Of a stretch of DNA of 37,370 nucleotides, positions 23,759 through 31,653 are shown in pieces. Position numbers and translations under genes: made by a program. Positions within the stretch are counted from its first letter, which is position 1. Every line of letters starts with the position of its first letter. The notes under the pieces were generated by a model. It made no database searches and was not told the origin of the DNA. It saw nothing but the letters and a program-made list of their open reading frames with translations. The stretch is from the IMG/VR virus record IMGVR_UViG_3300020200_000071, positions 1 through 37,370 of that record, one strand, 5' to 3'. This stretch comes from a virus.

Positions 23759-25015
23759 TTATTTCTTATCTGTGAAGTCTTTAAATGACAGGACTTTATT
23801 CTCGTTTATAAACCCATTTCGATATGTTGGATGCTGTAGTGCTCGATTAGTGGTTACCGGATTAATTGGCTGATTTGTGACTTTTTTATTTAGTTTAAAA
23901 GCGCTAGCCGGCACAGTGTATTCGCCGGTCTCATTAGTTCTTAATATTTTCCAAATGATCTTTGGATTTATTTTGTCCGGAATCCCCTGCGCAAATGAGG
24001 CAAAGTCGTCATTCTTTAAAAATCTTCTAAGGTCCTTTCCATATAGATCTCGGTTGCCGTCGCTAAACTTTGCTCGGCCAGTATTAACCTTTTGGATGTT
24101 CTTTATCTTACCAGCGAATTTATGAACGTCATCAAATCTTGACATATCATCAGGTGCTGCATACAAAGTAATTGCGTGGTTTGGTGCATCAGCCGTCTCG
24201 CCAAGTGCATAAATCAATTGATATGCACTTCGAACTGGAGAGATACTTGTCTTTTTAATTATTGTATTTTTTGAATTTTTACCAATATACTTCTTTAAGA
24301 TTTTGATTGCCTTGTCTGCAGTGATTCCGCCCTCAGGCCTATCAGAAACGTAGATCATAACTTGATCATTTTCAGCAAGGGCTCTCTTAATTATTTCATA
24401 GTGGCCTTTGTGAGGAGGCTTAAATTTACCGGTAAAAATTCCAATTTTCTTCATTGTAATCTCTGGCAATTGCTCGGGCTTAATATGTTCAGTTTTAATC
24501 TTAATTGAATATCTTTTCTCGAGCAGCTTTGCATGCTTTAGGTTATTTATGTCGTCGTCGAAGAAAATAAATTTAGAATAGCCTTTCTCTATTAGTTTTT
24601 TAAAGGCTTGGCTCTTTTTTTCTGCATTTGTACCAATGAATTTTGTGCCAGGTTCATTTACTGCAAATACAAGGTCTGGGTGAATATCTACTCCATGACT
24701 TAACATAAATTCTCTAACGAGCTTAGCATCTCCCCTAGCTGTGATTATACCTACTGCTCCCTCTTTTGCATAGACTTCTTTCATAATATCAAGAGTCCAC
24801 TTAACGATTGTGCCGGCTCGCAAGATATCAGGATCATCAAACTGGGAGAAATTAATAGAATGATTTACATTTCTCTCGTAATCGTTAAATTCCTTTGGTG
24901 ACAGATAAAATTTAGAACCAGTTCGAGAGTCCATGACCTCGATACGAGCATTAGTTACAACCAGAGTATCGTCAAGGTCAAAAATTGCAATAGTGCGTCC
25001 TCGAATAGCCATCAT
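23759..25015 (-). CDS. HAD phosphatase fused to a cytidylyltransferase-like domain
   Basis: A 418-residue two-domain protein. Residues 1-175 are a HAD domain: IFDLDDTLV (Asp13, Asp15) in motif I, GIITARGD near 90 as motif II, and FIFFDDDINNL near 148 as motif IV. Residues about 190-380 form a nucleotidylyltransferase: IGIFTGKFKPPHKGHYEII holds the G-x-F-x-P-x-H-x-G-H signature that binds the nucleotide. The C-terminus ends INENKVLSFKDFTDKK, like the short targeting motif of other proteins here. The fusion suggests nucleotide end or cofactor processing, with the substrate unknown. A TATAAT box lies 4 bases before the ATG at 25015. Confidence 0.8.
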   Translation of the reverse strand: MMAIRGRTIAIFDLDDTLVVTNARIEVMDSRTGSKFYLSPKEFNDYERNVNHSINFSQFDDPDILRAGTIVKWTLDIMKEVYAKEGAVGIITARGDAKLVREFMLSHGVDIHPDLVFAVNEPGTKFIGTNAEKKSQAFKKLIEKGYSKFIFFDDDINNLKHAKLLEKRYSIKIKTEHIKPEQLPEITMKKIGIFTGKFKPPHKGHYEIIKRALAENDQVMIYVSDRPEGGITADKAIKILKKYIGKNSKNTIIKKTSISPVRSAYQLIYALGETADAPNHAITLYAAPDDMSRFDDVHKFAGKIKNIQKVNTGRAKFSDGNRDLYGKDLRRFLKNDDFASFAQGIPDKINPKIIWKILRTNETGEYTVPASAFKLNKKVTNQPINPVTTNRALQHPTYRNGFINENKVLSFKDFTDKK

Positions 25016-25034
25016 GTTTATTATACTCCCTAAA

Positions 25035-25063
25035 ATAAAAAATGGGACTTAGGTCCCATTTAA
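25035..25063 (-). terminator. Terminator after the 25083-25793 gene
   Basis: AATGGGAC and GTCCCATT form an eight-pair stem with a four-base loop. On the minus strand it is followed by TTTTTTATTTTAGGG. It lies between the stop at 25083 and the start of the next minus-strand gene at 25015. Confidence 0.8.
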
Positions 25064-25082
25064 TAAAATATTAAAAGATCAA

Positions 25083-25793
25083 TTATCTCCAAGCTTCGTT
25101 CATCATGCACTCTTTAAAATAAGACGTACACTCATGAATATAACCGTCATACGTATGAGACTCATTTTCGTCTTGATGGTATTTCATACCCTCGTCAATC
25201 AAATATTCTTTACACATTGACCTAATCATTGACTTGGTTTTGGCTGAGCAGCCAGATCCTTCTGAAATAGGCTCATGATCAAAATATGGAAGTTCGTCAT
25301 CGTCACGCCTATTTTTAGGCCTATTGGCTAAATCGACCATTGCTTCTCCAATAAATTGTTTAAATCTTAGAACTTGTGATTCATTAATATCTGCTTCGTC
25401 TTTCTCTTTTTTAGCTGAGCCCATATCTGCACTAACATCACCAATTTTGATATCGTAATCGCCATTGCCGGCTTCTTCGATTTCGCAATTAATCAGGTAA
25501 ACTACATCATTATATTCAGAAGATAGGGTTCCTTTGTAAATTCCCTCTTCTTCAGTCTCTTCGCGATCGTCGTCAAGTTTAAATTCTAGAGCAACTTCTT
25601 CACCTTCAACTGTTTTAACTGTAATTGTGATAAAATCGCCGCCGTCTGCATCGCCTAATGAAACAATTTCGGGCTCAGAATGACCCTCTTGTAATTCTTG
25701 AATTCTTGCTTTTTTTATAGAATCCTCACCAATCAGCATATCATTTTCATCTTTCATAAACTTAGGTATGCTTCTGTTTCCAAATTTCCCCAT
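25083..25793 (-). CDS. Acidic protein with an internal targeting-like motif
   Basis: A 236-residue acidic protein. Residues about 40-125 form a beta-rich domain (DFITITVKTVEGEEVALEFK). Residues 137-151 read INESQVLRFKQFIGEA, with two potential I-x-E sites (INE-S and IGE-A) around a F-x-x-F-I core. The remaining 85 residues contain four Cys (CSAKTKSMIRSMC, then CTSYFKEC) and are probably a small helical domain. The internal motif parallels the one at 14614-15024. No family was recognised. A terminator follows at 25035-25063. Confidence 0.65.
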   Translation of the reverse strand: MGKFGNRSIPKFMKDENDMLIGEDSIKKARIQELQEGHSEPEIVSLGDADGGDFITITVKTVEGEEVALEFKLDDDREETEEEGIYKGTLSSEYNDVVYLINCEIEEAGNGDYDIKIGDVSADMGSAKKEKDEADINESQVLRFKQFIGEAMVDLANRPKNRRDDDELPYFDHEPISEGSGCSAKTKSMIRSMCKEYLIDEGMKYHQDENESHTYDGYIHECTSYFKECMMNEAWR

Positions 25794-25805
25794 TTTATAA
25801 TCATC

Positions 25806-27818
25806 TTATTTTAATTTATTTATTTGAGAGGAGTCTCCATTAATTATTCTAAGCTCTTCTGCTCCAGGATCATGGGTTATTACCAGATGATCTCCATTCT
25901 GGACCGTATTGTCAATATAAGCTTCAGCGATCAGGTCCTCTACGTGTGACTGGATCATTCGGTGCAGAGGTCTAGCTCCATACTTCTCATCATAGCCCTT
26001 ATCAACAATAAAGTCCTTTGCGGCTTGAGTTAATTCTAAAGTATAGCCATTTTCTGAAACTCTCTCATATAGATCAGCAATCTCAACTTCAATAATCTTT
26101 TGAATATTTTCTCTGGTTAGACTATCAAAAATGATTACATCATCTATCCGGTTAAGAAACTCTGGTGCAAATTGAGAGCTTAACGCATTTTTTAATACCG
26201 ATGCAGCTAAATCTTTTTGTTTTTCTAGAGAGCTTGCTGTTGCAAAGCCAATGCCGTTACCGAAATCTTGAACTTTACGTGCCCCAACATTAGAAGTCAT
26301 AATGATAACAGTATTCTTAAAGTCAATCTTTCGACCCAATCCGTCAGTCATATGACCCTCATCTAATACCTGTAATAGAGTGTTAAAAATATCTGGATGG
26401 GCTTTTTCAATTTCATCAAGAAGTACAACTGAATAGGGTTTACGTTTTACTTTTTCAGTTAACTGGCCGCCTTTTTCATAACCAACATAACCTGGAGGAG
26501 CTCCGGATAATTTGCTACTGGTAAATTTTTCTCCAAATTCAGACATGTCAACTCGAATTAGAGCATCTTCTGAATCAAACATAAATTTTGCCAATTGCTT
26601 AGCTAATTCGGTTTTACCGACACCAGTTGGGCCTAAGAAAATAAATGTCCCAATCGGCTTCTTTTTAGATTTAAGACCTGCTCTTGCTCTATGAATTGCT
26701 CGAGTAATCTTTTTAACTGCATGATCCTGACCTATTACTCTTGCATTCAACCAATCTTCCATACCGACAAGCCGTTCTCTTTCTGAGCCCTTTAGTCGAC
26801 TAACAACAATTCCAGTAATGTTTGAAACTACCTGAGCAATATCATCTTCATTTACTGGCAGCCTATTATCTTTTAAAGATTGGTCCCAACCCTTTTTAGC
26901 AAGGTCAATTTCATCCATTACTTGGCGCTCTTCATCTCGTAGCTTAGCAGCAGTTTCATATTGTTGAGCTTCAACTGCTTTTCTTTTTTTATCGCCAACT
27001 TCACCCAGCTTTTTTTCAAGCTCTTTAATATTTTCTGGAACTATTACTCCAGCTATATGCACATTTGCGCCAGCTTCATCCATTAAGTCAATTGCCTTGT
27101 CTGGCAAAAATCTATCCTGAATATATCGATTACCGTAATTAACACAAGCATCTAGAGCCTCTTCTGAATACCTGACCATATGATGGGCTTCATATTTTTC
27201 TCGGATATTGTGTAAGATTTGTCGAGTTTCATCGGATGTTGATGGGTCAACCATAACTTGCTGAAATCTTCTGCTTAATGCACCATCCTTTTCAATAGAT
27301 TCTCGGTATTCATTAATTGTAGTCGCGCCAATACATTGTATTTCTCCACGAGCGAGTGCTGGCTTTAGAATATTGGCCGCGTCCAGCGAACCACTTGCGG
27401 AGCCCGCTCCAATTAACGTATGAATTTCATCAATAAACAGAATAATATTTGGGTTGACAGAAACTTCTTGAATAATGTTTTCCATACGTTCTTCAAATTG
27501 ACCACGATATTTAGTACCTGCAACTAGTGTTGATAGTTCTAAAGCAATAATCTTTTTGTCAAAAAGAACTCTTGGGCAAGTTCTCTCGATAATCATCTTT
27601 GCTAAGCCTTCAACAATGGCAGTTTTACCAACACCAGGCTCCCCAATTAAGATCGGATTATTCTTTTTTCTTCTAGCTAAAATTTGACTGCATCGTCTAA
27701 TTTCCTTTTGCCTACCTACGACTGGGTCGAGTCGGCCTTCTGCTGCTAATTGCGTTAAATCTTTACCGAAATTATCTAATACTGGAGTTTTGCTTTGATT
27801 TGCTTGTTGTTTTGCCAT
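25806..27818 (-). CDS. ClpC-like double AAA+ unfoldase lacking the N domain
   Basis: A 670-residue Hsp100 protein. D1 has Walker A GEPGVGKT at 59-66 and Walker B IILFIDE near 131. A linker has a UVR-like helix ([18 protein letters not shown], 283-300), typical of ClpC. D2 has Walker A GPTGVGKT at 396-403 and Walker B VVLLDE at 464-469, and an IGF tripeptide at 523-525 in the position of the ClpP-docking loop. Host ClpC carries about 150 N-terminal residues that bind substrates and adaptors; here the protein begins almost directly at D1. It could feed host ClpP, or act alone in capsid maturation or take-over. Phage origin is clear from the context. Confidence 0.9.
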   Translation of the reverse strand: MAKQQANQSKTPVLDNFGKDLTQLAAEGRLDPVVGRQKEIRRCSQILARRKKNNPILIGEPGVGKTAIVEGLAKMIIERTCPRVLFDKKIIALELSTLVAGTKYRGQFEERMENIIQEVSVNPNIILFIDEIHTLIGAGSASGSLDAANILKPALARGEIQCIGATTINEYRESIEKDGALSRRFQQVMVDPSTSDETRQILHNIREKYEAHHMVRYSEEALDACVNYGNRYIQDRFLPDKAIDLMDEAGANVHIAGVIVPENIKELEKKLGEVGDKKRKAVEAQQYETAAKLRDEERQVMDEIDLAKKGWDQSLKDNRLPVNEDDIAQVVSNITGIVVSRLKGSERERLVGMEDWLNARVIGQDHAVKKITRAIHRARAGLKSKKKPIGTFIFLGPTGVGKTELAKQLAKFMFDSEDALIRVDMSEFGEKFTSSKLSGAPPGYVGYEKGGQLTEKVKRKPYSVVLLDEIEKAHPDIFNTLLQVLDEGHMTDGLGRKIDFKNTVIIMTSNVGARKVQDFGNGIGFATASSLEKQKDLAASVLKNALSSQFAPEFLNRIDDVIIFDSLTRENIQKIIEVEIADLYERVSENGYTLELTQAAKDFIVDKGYDEKYGARPLHRMIQSHVEDLIAEAYIDNTVQNGDHLVITHDPGAEELRIINGDSSQINKLK
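25817..25824 (-). promoter_or_regulatory. Possible late box AATAAATA
   Basis: Minus-strand AATAAATA lies 23 bases upstream of the ATG at 25793, inside the 3' end of the ClpC-like gene. This stretch is a run of TTTATTTATT, so the match is less specific. Confidence 0.3.
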
Positions 27819-27913
27819 TAAGGTAAATGGTGTTTTTATTCTTATATTATGTATTCTGAATTTTTGGTTTTAATTAGTTTTGCCACATTATAAAAATAAT
27901 ATTTTTTAAGTTA

Positions 27914-27967
27914 ATCCCACCAACCCATCACGCCAGAGCCATCAACCTGGGCATAATCGTTCTGCAA
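27914..27967 (-). CDS. Possible 18-codon micro-ORF in an intergenic gap
   Basis: On the minus strand a frame from TTG at 27967 to the TAA at 27911-27913 encodes a short peptide containing NDYAQVDGSG followed by VMGWWD. This stretch is less AT-rich than the flanks, and the residue mix looks coding rather than random. It could be the remnant of an older C-terminus, a leader peptide, or chance. There is no ATG in frame before it and an in-frame stop lies just upstream. Confidence 0.15.
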
Positions 27968-27992
27968 AATTTATTTTCATATTCTGTTATAC

Positions 27993-28019
27993 TAAAAAAG
28001 GGGACTTTGTTTAGTCCCC
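27993..28019 (-). terminator. Terminator overlapping the stop codon of the 28011 gene
   Basis: GGGGACT (28000-28006) pairs with AGTCCCC (28013-28019) around a six-base loop. On the minus strand the stem is followed by TTTTTTAG. The 3' codons of the gene ending at 28011 form one arm, so terminator and coding sequence overlap. Confidence 0.8.
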
Positions 28020-28514
28020 TGCCATAATTTCTAGTGTTTTATCCATTAGTTTTGGTCTAATTCGTTGTCGGTCCTCAGCCGGTAGACGGTTTCGAGTTAT
28101 TAAAGCGCCTTCGACCTTTCGAATATGATAAAGTTGCATTTGATATATTGAATCAGATTTCTTAGCCGCTCGAATATCGGTTGCTTTATCAAATATTGAA
28201 CAAATATAGTTAGCTACTTCTGGATTTGCAAAAAAGACAGTAATCGTATCAGAATCAACGAATTTAATCTCATTTCCTCTAATTTGAATAATTACATTGC
28301 TTGAAGTATTTGAGACAATTCTACTAGCAGATTCGCGATAACTATAATTAAACTCAGAATCGTCCATTAGACATATTCTCTTTAACACCGTTATGAATGT
28401 CTTTTCAAATTGGTTAAGCGTATCTAACTTTTTTCGTTTTCTGTTTAAGGCCCATTTGCAATAGGCTCGTTTAATTCTATTCTGTAGGATCCGTTGGATT
28501 TTGTAATGTATCAT
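28011..28514 (-). CDS. Hypothetical basic protein
   Basis: A 167-residue protein when started at ATG 28514, which overlaps the upstream gene by 38 bases; a longer frame to 28640 would overlap it fully and is unlikely. The N-terminal 40 residues are basic (RILQNRIKRAYCKWALNRKR); the rest is mixed alpha/beta with VIIQIRGNEIKFVDSDTITV. No family was recognised. It is the last gene of the small-gene block before a strong terminator. Confidence 0.5.
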   Translation of the reverse strand: MIHYKIQRILQNRIKRAYCKWALNRKRKKLDTLNQFEKTFITVLKRICLMDDSEFNYSYRESASRIVSNTSSNVIIQIRGNEIKFVDSDTITVFFANPEVANYICSIFDKATDIRAAKKSDSIYQMQLYHIRKVEGALITRNRLPAEDRQRIRPKLMDKTLEIMAGD

Positions 28515-28917
28515 TTTTTGTCGTATTAATAATTTTATTAAAAAAGTTTTCAATTGAGAGTTTAACCGTCTCAGGATCAAATTCTTCGCGAGCTGGCAGA
28601 GTATACTCAACAAAGTTTGGAGAAAGTCTAATTTCTTCAACTACTTTCCATAGACTTTCAATTGTGTGGCATATTTCAGTGCCATCTTTATCCCAAGCCT
28701 GGTTGATGTCGCCATTTAGACTTTCTCTCTCATAAAGATACCACTCAATCCAATCAGCTGCCTCTTTTCCATAATGAGCCCTAATTGCAAGCCATATTGT
28801 ATGTGAATACTCTGTGTCATACTCAACTAGGTCTATTCCTAATCGAGTTGCCTCAAAGCTTCTTGCATCAGCTTTTTTTATTGATTTAATCAATTCTTCA
28901 AATACGTCAAATTTCAT
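28477..28917 (-). CDS. Hypothetical acidic protein
   Basis: A 146-residue acidic protein. Its centre reads HTIWLAIRAHYGKEAADWIE, then WYLYERESL, a helical aromatic pattern I recall from small unnamed phage proteins. The N-terminus MKFDVFEELIKS has a weak similarity to the targeting-like peptides but lacks an I-x-E site. It overlaps the next gene by 38 bases and starts 7 bases after the preceding one. The function is unknown. Confidence 0.6.
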   Translation of the reverse strand: MKFDVFEELIKSIKKADARSFEATRLGIDLVEYDTEYSHTIWLAIRAHYGKEAADWIEWYLYERESLNGDINQAWDKDGTEICHTIESLWKVVEEIRLSPNFVEYTLPAREEFDPETVKLSIENFFNKIINTTKNDTLQNPTDPTE

Positions 28918-28924
28918 AATTTAC

Positions 28925-29113
28925 TTATTGGCGATTTCCTATAGCGATTAGTAATTGATCAAGCGATTCCCGAATGCCGGCCTGAATCAGTAATTGTAGG
29001 TCCTGCTGATCATTAAACAATCCCATTTCTTGAGCAGCTGATATTGCTCCAACTGTCGCTTGTGCGCCTTCTTTTGCAATTTGTTCTAAGTCAACTCCTG
29101 CGTTATCTTCCAT
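28925..29113 (-). CDS. Small hypothetical protein
   Basis: A 62-residue, mostly helical, acidic protein with two Ala-rich amphipathic segments (EGAQATVGAISAAQEMGLF and IRESLDQLLIAIG). No domain was recognised. A TATAAT box lies six bases before the ATG. It sits between an HAD gene and the acidic protein of the same accessory block. Confidence 0.55.
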   Translation of the reverse strand: MEDNAGVDLEQIAKEGAQATVGAISAAQEMGLFNDQQDLQLLIQAGIRESLDQLLIAIGNRQ

Positions 29114-29119
29114 ACAGTT

Positions 29120-29125
29120 ATTATA
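29120..29125 (-). promoter_or_regulatory. Host-type -10 box TATAAT before the 29113 start
   Basis: Minus-strand GGTATAATAACTGT runs directly into the ATG at 29113, six bases after the box. If used, transcription would begin at about the ATG. No clear -35 sequence is visible. Confidence 0.35.
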
Positions 29126-29693
29126 CCAAAAAAGTTAATAATTTGTCCTTTACACCAGACTGTTTAATTCCTTCATTTGATAAAGGTGTGTGAACAAAAT
29201 TAGTTAACCCCCAATCATTTCTGAGGGACATGTCGAGATTATCTATTGCAACCCAATGTGTTATATCATCTCTGGTTTCAAGCCATTCTAGGATCTCCAG
29301 GCTACGAGTCTGTTCAAGATCAAATTGTTGATTCCAAGGAAAATCTTCATATGTCTTGTAAAGGATTCGGTCAGTTACGCCAATTGGTTTTTTAATGATT
29401 CCTTGGCTTTCATAATATTCTCCAAGTTCATCAATAGTTGTAAGAAAACGCCAATCTGACGAGACCACTATTTCTGCGCCAGTTTGGTCTAATACTGAAT
29501 TAAGAATAGCAATTGCCTTCGTGTCAAAATTGTCTAGCTTAATTGAAACTGGCCGAGCAGCTTCATTAAGCAAAGCCGTAGCATATTTGGGTATGCCTAC
29601 AACGTTCATATATTCTCTTGCCTTTTTGTAGCGACTACCCCAATTATTAGAAAGGCAAATAACTCCGTTATTATCTAAAAATATAACTTTCAT
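29121..29693 (-). CDS. HAD-like protein of the RNA-repair (SAK) type, altered motif I
   Basis: A 190-residue HAD-fold protein. Motif I is IFLDNNGVI: the first Asp (Asp7) is kept, while the second position, normally Asp, is Asn9. A motif II-like VVSSDWRF is near residue 98 and a late IDNLDMSL (near 160) replaces the usual D-D pair. The overall layout matches the second HAD type linked with Swiss-army-knife RNA repair proteins. The loss of the acid/base Asp may reduce or change activity. It is the third HAD-fold gene here and clusters with the DUF2493 protein next to it. Confidence 0.65.
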   Translation of the reverse strand: MKVIFLDNNGVICLSNNWGSRYKKAREYMNVVGIPKYATALLNEAARPVSIKLDNFDTKAIAILNSVLDQTGAEIVVSSDWRFLTTIDELGEYYESQGIIKKPIGVTDRILYKTYEDFPWNQQFDLEQTRSLEILEWLETRDDITHWVAIDNLDMSLRNDWGLTNFVHTPLSNEGIKQSGVKDKLLTFLV

Positions 29694-29696
29694 ACT

Positions 29697-30047
29697 TTAA
29701 TATTTAATTACGTGTATAATTAATCCTCTCTTTGTGGCAATGTCAATCATATGTTTGGTTCCACGGCTTTGTCCATCCCAAAATGCAATTAGAATATCTG
29801 CGTATTCTGCCATTTTTTGATTTCTTAGATAACCTGCACGTTTTCCATGTTTTTCCCAATCTGCCGGGAACCTTTTTATTAAAAAATCTCGATCTATTGC
29901 ATAAAATTCACCAAGTCGATCAGCTCCATTAGCTCCGCCAGATACTATTTCAACTTCTTCAAGATCTTTTAGTAATCTATCACACGAGGCAGCTAATAAC
30001 TCTTCATCTGAGAAGTCTCGACCGCCGGCAATGATTACTTTCTTCAT
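29697..30047 (-). CDS. DUF2493/SLOG-like nucleotide-binding protein
   Basis: A 116-residue Rossmann-like protein. It begins VIIAGGRDFSDEELL and has VEIVSGGANGADRLGEFYA, then AGYLRNQKMAEYADILIAFWDG, ending with the usual HMIDIA helix. These are the hallmarks of the DUF2493 (YspA-like) members of the SLOG superfamily, related to DprA and LOG, which bind nucleotides or sense nucleotide-derived signals. The phage role is unknown; SLOG proteins often occur in conflict systems. It overlaps the upstream stop as TAATG and is followed three bases later by the HAD gene. Confidence 0.8.
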   Translation of the reverse strand: MKKVIIAGGRDFSDEELLAASCDRLLKDLEEVEIVSGGANGADRLGEFYAIDRDFLIKRFPADWEKHGKRAGYLRNQKMAEYADILIAFWDGQSRGTKHMIDIATKRGLIIHVIKY

Positions 30048-30274
30048 TAGTCTATATTTTTTGGTTTAACTGATACGGTTATATGGTATCTGGTTAATAT
30101 GTCTAATCTAATGGTAAATCCGCTTACTCGGCTTGCGTCAATACTAAACTTAAATGGCCTAATCCATCTATACGTTTTTGCGATTCGACCTCTCTTTATG
30201 TAATTTAGTTCAGCTTTCCAATTTTTTGATAATTTTCTAACTCGTGTTTTTACTAGGGTATCTTTTTGATGCAT
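30047..30274 (-). CDS. Small basic hypothetical protein
   Basis: A 75-residue, strongly basic protein with Arg/Lys patches (KTRVRKLSKNWKAELNYIKR) and a beta-rich second half. No family was recognised. It starts two bases after the lipoprotein stop and ends with a TAATG overlap into the DUF2493 gene. Confidence 0.5.
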   Translation of the reverse strand: MHQKDTLVKTRVRKLSKNWKAELNYIKRGRIAKTYRWIRPFKFSIDASRVSGFTIRLDILTRYHITVSVKPKNID

Positions 30275-30276
30275 AG

Positions 30277-30564
30277 TTACTTTGAATAATATAGGTAAGT
30301 TATAGTATCCCCAATCTCTGGCCTGCTGCTAACGGTTATCGTATTACTGTCAGACAATTTAACTTTCCATTTTACTTCATATTCCTGTAGAGTATTAGGT
30401 GCACGGTATTTCTTAACTGATACGACTACTACTTTTTTAATATATTTTGGTTCAGGCATATCTGTGCAACCTGCCAATAGGCTAAGAATTAGCACAGTTA
30501 TGGTTACTCCAAGTAAAAAAGTCGGAAGTGTTTTAGTTATAAATTTGTTTGAATTACTAGACAT
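30277..30564 (-). CDS. Phage-encoded lipoprotein
   Basis: A 95-residue protein with a lipoprotein signal peptide: basic start (SSNSNKFITK), hydrophobic core (LPTFLLGVTITVLILSLL), and the lipobox LLAGC with Cys33. The mature 63 residues are mainly beta strands. It is expected to be lipidated and membrane-anchored. Possible roles are Rz1-like spanin activity or superinfection exclusion, but there is no Rz-like partner next to it. The start overlaps the upstream gene by 8 bases. Confidence 0.65.
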   Translation of the reverse strand: MSSNSNKFITKTLPTFLLGVTITVLILSLLAGCTDMPEPKYIKKVVVVSVKKYRAPNTLQEYEVKWKVKLSDSNTITVSSRPEIGDTITYLYYSK

Positions 30565-30856
30565 AAGCTTCTTTAGTTATTTCGTAAATTCTTTCGGCTT
30601 GAGATTGTGTCATTAGGTTTCTAGCCCTCCAAATTTCAGCTAATGCCTTTGCTAATTCTTGCTCACCATAGCTAGTAATTCCTGAAAAATAACTTTCGTT
30701 TTGATAGGCCTGATCATCACCGTTTGGATAAAAACCGTTTGCAAACAAAAGGTTAGCTAGCGTTTGGCATTCACGGTCAGAACAAGTATGTAAAATTTCT
30801 TGCGGAGTTACGTCGATTTTTACTTCGGCTTCGACGTATTTGTTGAAGGCTGCCAT
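30557..30856 (-). CDS. Small hypothetical protein, first gene of the accessory block
   Basis: A 99-residue acidic, helical protein. It has two Cys (HTCSDRECQTL, near residue 28) and a beta-strand-like start (YVEAEVKIDVTP). The pattern resembles unnamed phage proteins. It is preceded by a TATAAT box on the minus strand (30877-30882), 20 bases from the ATG, and seems to open the transcript through the genes at 28011-30564. Confidence 0.55.
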   Translation of the reverse strand: MAAFNKYVEAEVKIDVTPQEILHTCSDRECQTLANLLFANGFYPNGDDQAYQNESYFSGITSYGEQELAKALAEIWRARNLMTQSQAERIYEITKEAYV

Positions 30857-30876
30857 TAATATAATAGTTTTTTGCT

Positions 30877-30882
30877 ATTATA
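30877..30882 (-). promoter_or_regulatory. Host-type -10 box TATAAT
   Basis: Minus-strand TTAGTATAATAGC, 20 bases before the ATG at 30856. Similar GTATAAT boxes occur before 29113 and 25015. No clear -35 sequence is visible. Confidence 0.4.
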
Positions 30883-30930
30883 CTAAGGTTTTGACTTTTT
30901 TGGATTTTTATTTAGTTTTTGGAAATGCCA

Positions 30931-31329
30931 TTATTTATTCGAATTAAAGAACAGTTTGATTACTATACCTGCGACTGCAGTAAATAGGATCCATAGAGCT
31001 TTAGATACGCCATTTCTCCAACTAATCAATTCTTTGTGTTCCTGAATCATGCCCGCATAATAATCTTCGTCTTCTTGTTTTCCAATACGAAAGTCGGTAT
31101 TCTTGTTTACTCTAACGACCAATCCATCTTCTGGATCTAGCAATTGCTTTTTAATGATGCGTAACTCTTCTTTAACGTCAACCTGTGCCGTTTCTATTGT
31201 TCTGAGTCTTTGCTGAATATCTTTCAGTTCGCCATTCGGCATATTTTCACGAATATGATCTAATGCCAATAGAATATTGGTCATCATTGAATCAATACTC
31301 GGATCTTTTCTGGATCTAGGTGTTGTCAT
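30931..31329 (-). CDS. Coiled-coil protein with C-terminal membrane anchor
   Basis: A 132-residue protein. Residues 18-65 form a predicted coiled coil (IQQRLRTIETAQVDVKEELR). A hydrophobic segment near the C-terminus, ALWILFTAVAGIVIKLFF (about 111-128), is a likely membrane helix, followed by a short tail. Similar one-helix, coiled-coil phage proteins act as holin-like or spanin-like lysis components. No lysozyme gene is visible beside it. It shares strand and close spacing with the virion-like gene at 31352-31561. Confidence 0.55.
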   Translation of the reverse strand: MTTPRSRKDPSIDSMMTNILLALDHIRENMPNGELKDIQQRLRTIETAQVDVKEELRIIKKQLLDPEDGLVVRVNKNTDFRIGKQEDEDYYAGMIQEHKELISWRNGVSKALWILFTAVAGIVIKLFFNSNK

Positions 31330-31351
31330 TCAACGGTCATGTTTTTAATAA

Positions 31352-31561
31352 TTATTGCGCGTCTTCTTGAGACTCTTTTCCTGCTTCTGGTGCTTTAGGT
31401 AATTCAGCGGTTGGCCCGTTAACTAATTCAACGTCGCTTAATATTGGCATATCACCAGCTGGCTTTCCGTCAGCTGTTGGCAATTCAGCAGGCAATTCAT
31501 CTTGAGCTCCTCGATTTAAGAACTCTTCAAATGAAAGAATTTTGCTTGAAGTATTTTTCAT
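31352..31561 (-). CDS. Small protein with N-terminal targeting-like motif
   Basis: A 69-residue acidic, Pro-rich protein. Residues 1-17 read MKNTSSKILSFEEFLNRG, with the same K-[VI]-L-x-F-x-x-F-[IL] core as the internal motifs at 25083-25793 and the C-terminus at 23759-25015. The rest (DELPAELPTADGKPAGDMP and onward) is disordered with no recognised fold. It lacks an I-x-E site. An exact late promoter box (TATAAATA) lies 20 bases upstream, so it is probably a late virion or scaffold-associated protein. Confidence 0.6.
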   Translation of the reverse strand: MKNTSSKILSFEEFLNRGAQDELPAELPTADGKPAGDMPILSDVELVNGPTAELPKAPEAGKESQEDAQ

Positions 31562-31581
31562 TTTGTTTTAAAATTTAAAGT

Positions 31582-31589
31582 TATTTATA
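31582..31589 (-). promoter_or_regulatory. Exact late promoter box TATAAATA
   Basis: Minus-strand TATAAATA followed by AC, 20 bases before the ATG at 31561. It lies in a 92-base gap that otherwise holds no gene. Confidence 0.55.
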
Positions 31590-31653
31590 TGCGTATGCTC
31601 ATTGTTAACTTTTATTTCATAAATTAATTTTATAACTGTGCTAGCTGGTGGTA

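Noticed and set aside
28515-28640. Longer start for the 28011 gene
   Set aside because: It would lie fully inside the upstream gene, and the added residues look like an out-of-frame translation.
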